Source: Lepidostoma basale
Lineage: Eukaryota; Arthropoda; Insecta; Trichoptera; Lepidostomatidae
Direction: 5' to 3'
DNA: 64,000 nt
Assembly (NCBI GenBank): GCA_022606425.2
Contig: JAHDVF020000883.1
Coordinates: 1,054,001 to 1,118,000, forward strand
Of this stretch, positions 11,631 to 21,529 are shown one piece after another. Each line of letters begins with the position of its first letter. Position 1 is the stretch's first letter. The position numbers and the translations under genes were made by a program. Below the pieces are notes generated by a model. It saw nothing but the letters and a program-made list of their open reading frames with translations, was not told where the DNA came from and ran no database searches.

Positions 11631-12175
11631 GAGGCGAATAGGGTTGAGCCGGGCAGTTTTCTGCAAACTAAAACACGTCTTTGAAAACAAGGAAACTCCA
11701 ATTTGTCTAAAGAGAAAAGTTTATGATTCATGCATACTGCCGGTGATGACGTATGGGATGAAAACTATGACCCTCACCAAGAGAAATGTAGAGAGATTAA
11801 GAGTCACGCAGCGTTCCATGGAAAGACATATGCTCGGCGTCAGTCTCCGAGATAAAATCAGAAATGAGGAGATTAGACGCCGAACAAAAATAACGGACAT
11901 CATGGAACGACTAGCGAGACTGAAGTGGCAATGGGCGGGTCATGTGGCGAGACAGAGTGAGGATAGATGGACCCAGAAAATAATAAGGTGGAGACCATGG
12001 GAGAATAGGAGAAACGTCGGCAGGCCGCAAAAAAGGTGGGCCGACGACATTGCTGCTGTGGGGGGTAAAATGTGGCTACGACTGGCAGGAGATAGAGACG
12101 AGTGGAAAGGAAGGGAAGAGGCCTATGTCCAGCAGTGGGCCGATAAAGGCTGACGAAGAAGAAGAAGAAGAATTA
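11630..12175 (+). mobile_element. RTE/BovB-like LINE (type E), 3' end
   Basis: A 169-codon frame (11644-12153) encodes the reverse-transcriptase C terminus: [51 protein letters not shown], then GRPQKRWADDI and W...R..WK..EEAYVQQW. A (GAA)n tail at 12156-12173 follows the stop. It is intact to its end but heavily 5'-truncated. Relatives lie at 14232, 30790, 43422, 51343 and 53200. Confidence 0.9.
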
Positions 12176-12292
12176 TTTGATTGGCTATGTGCCTATCGGT
12201 AGTTCTATAGTACTGTTTTATTCTTGGACATACTGGAAACCAAAAGTATTGAGTTTTCACACATAGTTTCACAGTTTCATTCACACATAGTT

Positions 12293-12392
12293 GTTGAATG
12301 TTGAGGAAGCGAGAGCAGTATGTCAGGATAGAAAAGTGTAGCAGTCCATTATTTCTAGCTACCCCTTCGGGAGACGGCGTGATAGCTAATTA
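12293..12392 (+). mobile_element. RTE-A 3' end
   Basis: Covers the last ~100 bp of RTE-A: the NVEEAR block, CCATTATTTCTAGCTACC and CCCTTCGGG, followed by a worn tail. Confidence 0.75.
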
Positions 12393-12413
12393 GTTTAATT
12401 ATTTAATTACTGT

Positions 12414-12630
12414 TATAATTTAATACACTTTTATAATATCACAATTTCTTTTTATTCACTGAGAGTGTCGCGACAGCTGTTTCGCCAGCCGATGTTGGCA
12501 TCGTCCGGTGTTACAATAAACGTTTATTGTAACACCTGGTGATGCCAACATCGGTTGGCGAAACACCTGTCGCGACACTCTCGGTGAATAAAAAGAAATT
12601 GTGATATTATAACAGTGTTTCAAATTTTAA
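12414..12630. repeat. Large near-perfect palindrome (foldback element)
   Basis: The two halves meet at 12521/12522 (AATAAACGTTTATT). Each arm is about 105 bp, and by eye they differ at only a handful of positions. Landmarks inside each arm: GTTATTGTAACACC-type centre, TGCCAACATCGG, TGTCGCGACACTCTC, GAATAAAAAGAAATTGTGAT. A diverged single arm occurs at 1170-1318. No reading frame is present. Confidence 0.85.
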
Positions 12631-12689
12631 CAGTAATCTTTAAAAGTATCATAGTGTTTCGGCTAAAACAATGGATTATTAAAACTAGC

Positions 12690-13165
12690 TCACTAACTAA
12701 CCATCACGGTGTCTCTCCGGAGAGGTAGGCAGAAAGAATGGAACGCCACACTGTTCTGTTCCGCCATACATCTGTCGTTTCCTCTACATTGATACGTCTT
12801 GTCATGCACGCACGTCGATTTCTCCGACCCCTCACGTGACCGACATTTAATATTTGATTGACTTGATCTTGCCACGTTTTCCTCGGTCTCCCTCTATTTC
12901 TAGCTCCGTTCACGCCGTTTACATATACCTTCTTCACCATTCTGTCTTCACTCATTCTTTCCATGTGTTCAAACCATCTTTACGACCCTTTCATTATTTT
13001 GTTCATAACACTTTCATTCGCGCCGCATTCACTTCTTATACTTGCATTTAACACTATCATATACAGATTTACAACACATACGTCTAAGAGATCTCATTTC
13101 TACTGCATTTATTGTACTTTCATCCTTCTTTATCCCAGTTCCATGCTTCACTTCCATACATAAGA
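12690..13165 (-). mobile_element. RTE-A-like LINE 3' fragment
   Basis: Plus-strand CTAACTAACCATCACGG at ~12697 is the reversed tail and 3' end. The minus strand encodes [39 protein letters not shown], and AYLSGETP, then farther 5' the MYGSEAW region to ~13165. This subfamily (VNGVNGARN) is shared with 55634. Confidence 0.8.
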
Positions 13166-13169
13166 CGCT

Positions 13170-13393
13170 TTTTACATCATGACAGCATGAGCCAAATCGA
13201 TGTAAAAGGTATAGCTATCATAGTGATTCTCGTGACATGTGATAGGTAGCTAATGTATCGCCATTTTATTGTCACGTGAATTCTACACTAGACAGTGACA
13301 GTGTGACAATCACACTGCCCTCGCCGGGAATCGAACCCGGAACCTTCGGGGTGGCAGTCAATACACTGACCACTGGGCCACGAAGGTCGTCGA
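13170..13393 (-). mobile_element. SINE2, tRNA-headed SINE
   Basis: On the minus strand: ACGACCTTCGTGGCCCAGTG (A-box region), GGTTCCGGGTTCGATTCCCG (B box), then GGCAGTGTGATTGTCAC, AATAAAATGGCG and a variable tail. Other copies: 23935, 26248, 38112, and a tail at 30293. Confidence 0.85.
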
Positions 13394-13394
13394 T

Positions 13395-13754
13395 ATGGAG
13401 TTTTTACATCATTGTTCAAGAAACAATAAATTTAAAGTCCTTTAACTGACTTATCTACAGGTATTTCGTTTCGCGATTAGGTAGGATATTTCGTATTCTT
13501 CAGGGTGTCTTTGCAAATAATATTACAGTCGATTCCTTCGGTTGGAACATGCCGACTTCTCTGTTGCTGCACGCACCACCATTGCCTTAGAATGTCCGCC
13601 GACCTTGTCACAGATACCGGCGTGAGGCTATGATCAATCATTTGTGTTTTACTTACCTGTTTTGTGGCAATTATGTATTACGATCTGTATTAATTGAGCA
13701 GGGCCGGACTGGGCCGCACTTGCCCGACCAGCTTCCGAAATCTGGCACAGCTAA
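13395..13754. other. No feature recognised
   Basis: A ~40-bp piece at 13396-13435 recurs inverted at ~59600-59640. Otherwise nothing was recognised. Confidence 0.4.
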
Positions 13755-14230
13755 CACAGATCAACTGACTGACTAACCATCACGGCGTTCCTCCGAAGGG
13801 TGGGCAGATAATGAACCGCCACATTACTCTATCACCACATTACTCACCTCTCCACATTCATATAACGCACGTCGATTCTTCTGACTTAACATGGTCGAAC
13901 TTTAAAATTTGATTAAATTGGTCTTGCCATGTTCTAACCTAACGTAAGCTAACACAGATCCTAACCTAACCTAACCCAAATCAAATAATTAAATAACCAT
14001 TACGCCGTTTATCCGAAGGGTTAGCAGAGAATGAATCGCCACATTACTCTATCATGACTCACCTCTCTAGTTTCCTTCACATTCATACAGCGAGTCATTC
14101 ACGCAAGTCGATTCTTCTGACTTCTAACATGGTCGAACTTTAAAATTTGATTAAACTGGTCTTGCCATGTTCTAACCTAACCTAACCTAACCTAACACAA
14201 CCCAGATCCTAAACTAACCTAACCTTACCT
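13755..14230 (-). repeat. Tandemly duplicated RTE-C 3' end with CCTAA tracts
   Basis: Two copies (about 13765-13940 and 13985-14170) of a minus-strand RTE 3' end share the same 5' truncation, at TGCCATGTTCTAACCTAAC. Each is followed by AACCTAACC repeats and an ACACAGATC or CCCAGATCC block. The shared breakpoint indicates tandem duplication and not two insertions. Confidence 0.7.
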
Positions 14231-14231
14231 A

Positions 14232-14705
14232 GCATTCTTCTTCTTCTTCTTCCTCATCCTATTCCATTCCACTCCTGGACAAAGGCCTCCTCCATTCGCT
14301 TCCATATCACTCTGTCTCGTGCAGACTGCATTCAGTTTATTCTGACGTGTCTGTTCAGATCATCCTTTCACTGTAGTAGCGGTCGCCCTGCACTTCGCTT
14401 TGCCGTCCACGGTCTCCAAGTCAGCAGTTTTCTTGTCCACTTTTCACCTGAGCTTCTGGCTACGTGACCTGCCCATTGCCATTTTAGAGTCGCCACCCGG
14501 TGGATGATGTCAGTGACCTTTGTTTTTTCTCTCTCCGTATTGTCACATAGCCAGATGAAAAATGGACAAGAAGACTGTTGACTTGGATACCGTGGACGGC
14601 AATGAGAAGTGCAGGGCGACCGCTACTACGGTGGAAGGATGATCTGAACAGACACGTCGGAATAACCTGGATGCAGTCTGCACAGGACAGAGTGACATGG
14701 ACATT
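14232..14705. mobile_element. Head-to-head pair of type E LINE fragments
   Basis: 14232-14475 is a minus-strand type E 3' end, with its tail reading TTCTTCTTCTTCTTCC. 14545-14705 is a plus-strand copy of the same segment (GTCACATAGCCAGATG onward). Together they form an inverted repeat with arms of roughly 160 bp and a spacer of ~75 bp. Confidence 0.75.
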
Positions 14706-14912
14706 TGGGGTCAAATACTTAATGTTTCATATAAAGCACTCACTTTGTGGATAGACATTTTAAATAATTATATAAATATAACAACTTTGTACTTAACCAC
14801 GGTAGGGTTATTATATTGATTCCAACTAGTTTCTCTTGGACCTAAGCTTCATCAGGGTATTATAATAACTTACTTACTCAACTTACAATATAAAAATACT
14901 TAATGTTATTGG
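14706..14912. other. AT-rich stretch with a hammerhead-like core
   Basis: On the minus strand CTGATGA (14855-14849) is followed by a short self-complementary stretch and GAAAC (14833-14829), the layout of a hammerhead ribozyme core. Flanking helices are not convincing, so the call is tentative. Confidence 0.3.
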
Positions 14913-15158
14913 CACTGGCGGTACTCCCATAGAAGCCCAGAAGCCTGGCTTGCGTAAAAAAATTGAATTAAAACTCCCAAATCTAAGTAATCATGCCCCC
15001 GCATAAACCAAAAATTCACCAAATCACCTTCCAACAATGTTCCCATCAGACGTAAGAGGATAGCCACAAGAGCTGAATCTCTGTAGGCCAGAAGGGTTTT
15101 GATTCAAAATTTCTTACGCAAGCCGGGCTTCTGGGCTTCTATGGGAGTACCGCCACTG
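14913..15158. mobile_element. hAT-like MITE with long terminal inverted repeats
   Basis: The 246-bp element begins CACTGGCGGTACTCCCATAG and ends with its inverse (CTATGGGAGTACCGCCACTG pattern). The inverted arms extend ~45 bp to TTGCGTAA/TTACGCAA. Flanking 8-bp direct repeats are GTTATTGG (14905-14912) and GTTATAGG (15159-15166), one mismatch. It has no coding capacity. Confidence 0.8.
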
Positions 15159-15166
15159 GTTATAGG

Positions 15167-15636
15167 CTGTTTTTAGTATTTTATTTTGTTGTCTTTGAAG
15201 TCTGGCAATACCCGTTAAGTTTCCTAGCCCCCATAAGGGCAAGTTAATTCGATTCGATCCAATATGTCAAGGGATCTTTTATTCGTACAAATATAACAAT
15301 ATTCACAATTATGAATACGAAAGTACTCGATTCGGATCTGGTTTTTGACCAGTAGTCAATATCCCGTTCTATTCTTGATCCAGTTTCGGTCGAGCTCTTT
15401 GAAGTTCGGTTCTGTGGCAGGTTTCGTTCTCGTTACGCCGGTTACAAATTATCGTTCGTAGAACACAGATTTAATTTTAAATTGCTCTCTGAATAATTCC
15501 TTTAACCGCATAGGGACACCGATATCCCAGCGGTAATTTTGCACTGAACGCGAAAATAATTACCAGTTTTATTTCACGCTTATATAATGATTGAATTAAT
15601 TTATATTTTTATTGGTTTTGTTTGATTCGGTTGATA
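15167..15636. other. No feature recognised
   Basis: Moderate GC, with no repeated family or coding frame recognised. Confidence 0.4.
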
Positions 15637-15644
15637 GTCTAGTG

Positions 15645-16037
15645 CAGTGATTCCCAAAGTGGTCTATATAGACCCCCAGGGGTCTACGACAACTTGCAAG
15701 GGGTCTACGATAATTGTAAAAAAAATTGGGGGTCCATGAGATGTAAACGGGGGTCCACGAGATGGTTCTACTAAATTGAAGCCGAATATTGAAAGTCAAA
15801 AGAATATCGAAATCGTTGGCGACCTTTTTTTTAAGCTTACGTATTTGGGGAAACGGAAGATTGAAATTTTCGGCAACCGGCAAATTTTCCTCAATGTGCT
15901 TAAAAAAGGTCGAAAACGAATTCCTTGTTTCGGATTTTATTTCCCCTGAAAAAAAAATAATAGGAAAGCAGGGGGTCTACACAAAATAGAAGAAATCCCC
16001 AAGGGGTCTACGGGATAAAAAAGTTTGGGAACCTCTG
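15645..16037. mobile_element. Non-autonomous hAT element, copy 1
   Basis: The terminal inverted repeats are CAGTGATTCCCAAA and TTTGGGAACCTCTG. The exact 8-bp target duplication GTCTAGTG occurs at 15637-15644 and 16038-16045. The interior has GGGGTCTACG motifs at both ends and a decayed transposase-like stretch. The target site lies in a SINE1 A box. Confidence 0.9.
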
Positions 16038-16067
16038 GTCTAGTGCATTGGTTCTCTAAGCGGTCTA

Positions 16068-16583
16068 CAGGGTCTGTCGCAAAAGTATCGAGAAAAAAAT
16101 TCCAGACTGCGCTAGAAGGGGCAGCTGAATGATGAGCCGAGTGGTGGGAATGGTAGGGGGGAGTCGCACCTACCAAACGCGCCGCTGCTCAGTCCTCTCC
16201 GAGCAACGGTAGAGCTAGCGATTTGTGCCAAAATGGTACCAAAAGTGTTAACAGATGAACAAAGGGAAACTGATGTCACACTGCCGCAACCACCGTACAC
16301 TCCCGACTTAGCACCACCGGACTTCTGTTTGTTCCCCCGCATCAAGCGAAGCCTAAAGGGACGCCATTTGGAGACGTCGGATGGGGTGAAAACCGCTTCG
16401 ACGCAGTGCCTACAGGGGCTTCCGTCTTCTGCCTTCCAGGGTGCATTCCAAGAGTGGAAGAAACGCTACCAAAAGTGTTTTGACGCCCAAGGGGCGTATT
16501 TTGAAGAATATTAAGTGTTTGTACGTTTATTGGCAAAAAAATGTCTAAAAAAAAACTTCTCGATGCTTTTGCGACAGACCCTG
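16068..16583 (+). mobile_element. Mariner-derived MITE with intact termini
   Basis: The 516-bp element has inverted ends starting CAGGGTCTGTCGCAAAAG (one mismatch over ~25 bp by eye) and a TA duplication (16066-16067 and 16584-16585). A 93-codon frame (16233-16514) fuses the first few transposase residues (MVPKVLTDEQRET) to its C-terminal end (PPYTPDLAPPDFCLFPRI, ending GAYFEEY). Nearly all of the HTH and DDD domain is deleted in frame, so it depends on a transposase elsewhere. Confidence 0.92.
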
Positions 16584-16829
16584 TATATCGACCCCCAGGG
16601 GTCGATTTCGACTGCAAGGGGTCTACGACAATTGGGAAAAAAAGGGGTTCTATGAGATGTAAATGTAGTGGACTCCACGAGATGGTTCAACCAATTTGAA
16701 GCCGAATATTGAAATTTTGATATCATAGCATCAGGCTCATCCCTCATAAAACATTGATTTGTTTGTATTTTTATTTTATGTAAAAATGTTGGGTTTTGCA
16801 TATTGTTTCGTTTTAATCAATAATTCTTC

Positions 16830-17215
16830 TTCCTTATTGTAGACCTATGCGGTCTGTTCTCCAGAGTGTTGCTCCTCCTGTGAGGTATATTCCCAGCTGT
16901 CCTTCCATCTTTTAGGAGATCTTCCACGCGGACGAGTCCCATGAGGTTGATTATGCAATGCAATATAGGGGAGTCTGGTGGTGTCCATTCTTTGAACATG
17001 ACCGTACCAGTCCCTTTTTCGCTGTCTGCTCCATCTTATAATATCCTCAAGCTCACATATCTCTCTTATTCTGGTGTTCCTCTTGCCTGCTATCGTCCTC
17101 AGTGTCTTCATTTCGGAAGTCCTCAAAACTTTTTTGGTCCTTACTGTGTCTGCCCTTGATTTGACGCCATTTGTCTTATTGGTCTTACGCATGCTTTATA
17201 GATTCTCATCTTAAT
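16830..17215 (-). mobile_element. RTE-like LINE (type D), 3' end
   Basis: The minus strand encodes [51 protein letters not shown] and GRSPKRWKDSW, the C terminus of the same LINE type as 37005-37515. The tail region at ~16830 is T/C-rich on the plus strand. Confidence 0.85.
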
Positions 17216-17495
17216 TAATAATTGTATGTCTTAATATACTCTTCATTATTGACCGAAACACTATGATACTTCAATATTATTTACAGCTGTTCCGATTTTC
17301 ACAAATGAGCCAAAAAACGAATTCTGGCTTTTTTTCCTGGCTGGCGGCTCATTAGCTCTGTGACAGCTTCAAATACTAGTTTTATAATTATAGATGAATT
17401 TGTAAAAAAATCAGTATTAGGAAAGCAGGCGAGATCTACATAAAATAGAAGAAATCGGCAAGGGGTCTACGGGACAAAAAGTTTAGGAACCGCTG

Positions 17496-17650
17496 GTCTA
17501 GTGGATACAACGCTTGGCTCCTGATTCATGGGACGTGGGTTCGAGCCTAGACACGACCAGATTCCTTATTCATAATAATGAGCTATTTTCAGCCCATATT
17601 AATTATTGTAAAATTAATTAATATCATTGGTGTTAGTTTTAAAAGTATAT
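17496..17650 (+). mobile_element. SINE1 copy hit twice by hAT elements
   Basis: GTCTAGTGGATACAACGC (A box) and GTGGGTTCGAGCC (B box) start the copy, which then has the ATTCCTTATTCATAATAATG body. Its first bases lie at ~15620-15644, separated from the rest by the two hAT insertions. Confidence 0.85.
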
Positions 17651-17814
17651 TAATGTATTGCAAAAATACGTTGTATAGTCGTAGAAATCAGCGTGTTAGA
17701 TTATCAATATTTTAAATGCAAGTAAAAATTAAAAATCAGTTTTTTTTTACTAATATTATATGATAAAAAAAAACTTATACTTATAATTTTAATTATTGTT
17801 TTTTTTTTTATATA

Positions 17815-17925
17815 ATCTCAGTGTGAGCAGAAGTAATAGCTCGTATTATAAAGAAAGAAATGGGTCGTGTATAGGATTGAACACAAGTTCCACGTAACAG
17901 GAACCATGCGCCCTGTCTTCTAGAC
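17815..17925 (-). mobile_element. SINE1 copy, left part
   Basis: Minus-strand SINE1 body and tRNA-like head up to TTCTAGAC, where the hAT element 17926-22035 begins. Its last 58 bp are repeated after that element. Confidence 0.75.
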
Positions 17926-18094
17926 CAGTGGTCACCAACCTTTTTGTCGCCGCAGACCGGTCAACGTCCCATAATTTTACCGCGGCCCACTGGGGGACAC
18001 ACATTGAATGTAGTTTAAAAAATATATTATGTATTAATAACAATATATTTGTACAATATATAATAATAGAATTTACAACTGTGGTAAATAAGTT

Positions 18095-21000
18095 GGCGAT
18101 GAGGTCCGCAACCCATCACACCGCATCTCCCGCAGGGGCGAACAGAGAAGGGTGGAGTGCCGCATCGGTACATGGAATATAAGGGGAGGTATGGAAGGAA
18201 AGTTGAATGAGATGTGTGCAGAAATGGATAATAAGTGTTTAGATGTTTTATGTGTGACTGAATGTATGATGAAAGAGTGTGGTTCCTTGGAGCATGCGGA
18301 TAAGCTTGTTCTGTGGTCGGGTGTGCCGAATGACCACAGAGCATGCCAAGGCGTGGCGGCGGTGCTAGCTCCAAGGATGGTAGAATGTATGAAAGGTTAT
18401 AAATGTGTTAGCCCAAGACTCATGTGGATTCGCTTCAAGATCGGGTTAACAAGAGTTTTCCTTTTAATTGGATACGCCCCTGGTAACAACGAAAATGAGG
18501 CGAGTAAAGATGAGTTTTGGGACAAAGTGAGAGAGACATTGGTGTGTAAGAGTGAAAACGAAAGATTGATAATAGCAGGTGATATGAACGGTTGGGTGGG
18601 AATCCGTAGGAGTGGGTACGAGGAATGTCTGGGTACGTTTGGTGATAGACGAATAAATGATAATGGAAGGAGACTGCTTGAATTGTGTATAGAATGGGGT
18701 CTCTTTGTATCAAATACCATCTTCGATCATAAGAGAATCCATCTCTATACTTGGGAAAGAGGATTTGAAAGGTCCATTATAGATTACGTCATTGTAGACT
18801 CTAGATTACGGGCGGATACTGTTGATTCAAGGGTCTTCAGGGGAGCCGAACTGGAAACGGATCATTTTTTAGTAGTGGCAAAAGTGATCTTATTCCGGGG
18901 ATGGCGAACCAGAAGAAGCAAAACAGTAGCCGCACCGACTAGAGTCAAAGTTGAAAAACTGCAAAACAATGACGTAAGAAATAATTTCGTAAGAAAAGTG
19001 AAAGATAGATTGAGTGAGCGGGATGTAAGTGAGTTGAGTATTGACGAGACCTGGAAATACTTGAAGGAGAGTTTGTGTGAATCAGCGAAAGAATCGTGTG
19101 GTGTGTGTGTACAAGGAAGAAGGAAAGGGGATGCATGGTGGAATGATGACGTAAAGATTGCTGTTAAAGAGAAGAAAGATGCTTGGTTGAATATGTTGTC
19201 GATAAATAAGAATGACAGAGTTAAGTATGAAAGAGCAAAAGATTTGTATAAGGTATGCAAGAAGAGAGTGAAGTCGGTAGTGAAAGCGCGGAAAGAAAAG
19301 CTGAAGGAGGAAGAAGGGCTCAAAATGACAAACAACTTCCAAGCAAATTTAAAAATGTTTTGGAAAGAAGTTAAAAAAGCCCGAAATCCTCCTGATAGTG
19401 GATGTGTGAAAGCAATTTTAGACAACGAGGGAAGAATGTTAACGGAGAGTAAGATCATACAAGAAAGATGGATGGAATATTTTAAGGAGATGTATGGTGG
19501 TGATACAAGCGTGATCGAAAATATGACAGCTAGTGCGAGTGCGGGACCTATGAATGATAATATTGAAAAAATAAGTACGAATGAGATGAAAAGATCCGTG
19601 AGTGCAATGAAAAGTGGAAAAGCTGTTGGGTTTGATTGTATTGCCATAGACTTTATTAAAAGCGGTGGCGAAGTGGTTTCTACATGGTTATGTAAGTTAT
19701 TTAACCAGTGCTTGGAGGAGGGATATACGCCGCTAGACTGGAGGAGAGCAGTAATTATGCCCCTGTACAAAGGAAAAGGATCGCGTATGGAATGTGGAAA
19801 CCACAGAGCTATTAGTCTTTTGAGTGTCGTTGGTAAAGTCTATGGCAGAATTTTAATAGAAAGAGTAAGAAAATTGACGAGTGACAAAGTTTGGGATGTG
19901 CAAGGTGCCTTTATGAATGGCAGAGGATGTATGGATCAAATTTTTGGACTTCGTACATTGACAGAGAAGTTTCTGGCCAAAAATCGCAAACTTTTCTGTG
20001 CATTTGTCGACTTACAAAAAGCATATGATTACGTTAATAGAGAAAAGTTGTGGAAAATATTGTCTGAATATGGAATAAGTACAAAACTGATCACGGCCAT
20101 TAAGTCGCTATACACGGAAAGCACTGCTAGTGTCAGAGTAAATGGAGATCTTACAGCCTGGTTTGATATCAATAAAGGTGTCAAACAAGGTTGCGTAATG
20201 TCCCCGTGGTTATTTAATCTGTATATGGACAATTGTATGAGAGAGCTGAAAGGGTTGGATGTAGGTGCCAAAATGAGCGGAGTGTCAGTAAGCTGTCTCT
20301 TGTATGCGGATGACGCTGTCCTTCTTGCAGACAACGAGCATGAACTACAAGTCCTGGTGAATTGTATGTATGAGGTATGCATGCGAAATGATCTGATGAT
20401 GAATGTTAATAAGTCCAAGGTAATGATTTTTGAAAAGGAAGAAACCACGACAGTCTGCAACATTAGCGTGAATGGTGAAAATTTGGAGCAAGTAGTTGAG
20501 TTCGTGTATTTAGGTAGTATGTTTACAAGAGATGGGCGAGTGGAGAGGGATATTGAAAGAAGGGTTGGGGCAGGCAACAAAGTGAATGGTGCACTTAAAG
20601 TTGTCATCGCAAACAAAAACCTATCCAAAAAGCTAGAATGGCAGTGCACAATGGTGTTCTTCTACCGACCCTTATGTATGGAAGCGAAGCATGGAGCTGG
20701 CAAAGGAAGGATGAAAGTAGAATAAATGCAGTAGAAATGAGATCTCTTAGACGAATGTGTGGATATTCTGTGTATGATGGAGTGTCGAATGGAAATATAA
20801 GAAGTGAATGCGGTGCGAATGATGGTGTCATGAACAAAATAATGAAAGGATCATTAAGATGGTTTGGACATATGGAAAGAATGAATGAAGAAAGAATGGT
20901 AAAAAAATTATATGTTAATGATGTAAATGGAACCAGAAATAGAGGAAGACCAAGGAAAACGTGGCACGATCAAATAAATCAAATATTGAATGTCGGCCAT

Positions 21001-21132
21001 GTGAGGAGTCAGAGAAATCGACGCGCGTGCATGACACGATGTATGAATGTTGAGGAAGCGAGAGAAATATGTCAGGAAAGAAAGGTGTGGCAGTCCATTC
21101 TTTCTGCCTACCCCTTCGGGGAGACGGCGTGA
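18095..21132 (+). pseudogene. RTE-A endonuclease/reverse transcriptase, frameshifted
   Basis: The open frame continues from the truncated 5' edge to 20725 (about 876 codons); the last part (20638-21132) is in another frame. The APE-type endonuclease shows GTWNIRGG (~18164), GDMNGW (18578-18595), RSIIDYVIVDSR (~18775) and TDHFLV (~18858). The reverse transcriptase shows NHRAISLLSVVGKVYGRIL, FVDLQKAYDYV (~20005), GVKQGCVMSPWLF and the catalytic YADD (20303-20314). A basic C terminus ([10 protein letters not shown]) follows. The lesion is the loss of one A in the run at ~20627; A2 has the longer run. The missing start codon also prevents translation. Confidence 0.93.
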
Positions 21133-21154
21133 TGGTTAGTTAGTTAGTTAGTTA
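18095..21154 (+). mobile_element. RTE-A LINE, copy A1 (nearly full length)
   Basis: A 3.06-kb element ends in (GTTA)n at 21133-21154 and is flanked by the exact 12-bp duplication GGTAAATAAGTT (18083-18094 and 21155-21166). Compared with copy A2 it lacks about 19 bp at the 5' end, including the ATG. Short length, one ORF with endonuclease plus reverse transcriptase, no RNase H and a microsatellite tail are all typical of the RTE clade. It is nearly identical to A2 over the whole length, so both are recent. Confidence 0.95.
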
Positions 21155-21529
21155 GGTAAATAAGTTATAGTGACAAATAATAGTAGAGAAACGCAAGGTT
21201 TGTGGGAAAAATGAAGAAAAAATATATAATCACAATGAAGGATTATTCAGTTTCAGATAATTTTTTAATTTTCTTTTAGATTCATGCGTATTTTCAATAT
21301 TTTTAATGTTCAATGGAAGGTTGAAAGTATTTTTTTCCAAGATTGAGAAAAGAATTTTGACAATGCTAATGGGTTTAATATCGGAATTTTAATGTTATTC
21401 TAATATCTTGCAGATATATTAACTTGAAAGTTATTTAAAGCGTGAAAGGATTTTCAACGGAATAACTATTTTAAGGTATAATTAAGTTTTATTGGGTATG
21501 TTCGATTTTTCAAAATTAATTTTGATATT

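Larger units (their letters stand above)
16046..17495. mobile_element. Non-autonomous hAT element, copy 2
   Basis: Immediately follows copy 1, sharing the middle GTCTAGTG. It starts CATTGGTTCTCTAAGCGG and ends AAGTTTAGGAACCGCTG, followed by a third GTCTAGTG at 17496-17503. It contains two later insertions: a mariner MITE (16068-16583) and a type D LINE 3' end (16830-17215). Confidence 0.85.

Noticed and set aside
17496..17560. tRNA gene
   Set aside because: A and B boxes are present but the acceptor and anticodon arms do not pair, and the same head starts a repeated SINE body elsewhere.
18862..19770. Minus-strand frame of 302 codons inside LINE A1
   Set aside because: It is the complement of the LINE coding frame. 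The same mirror frames appear in A2, and no domain is recognisable.
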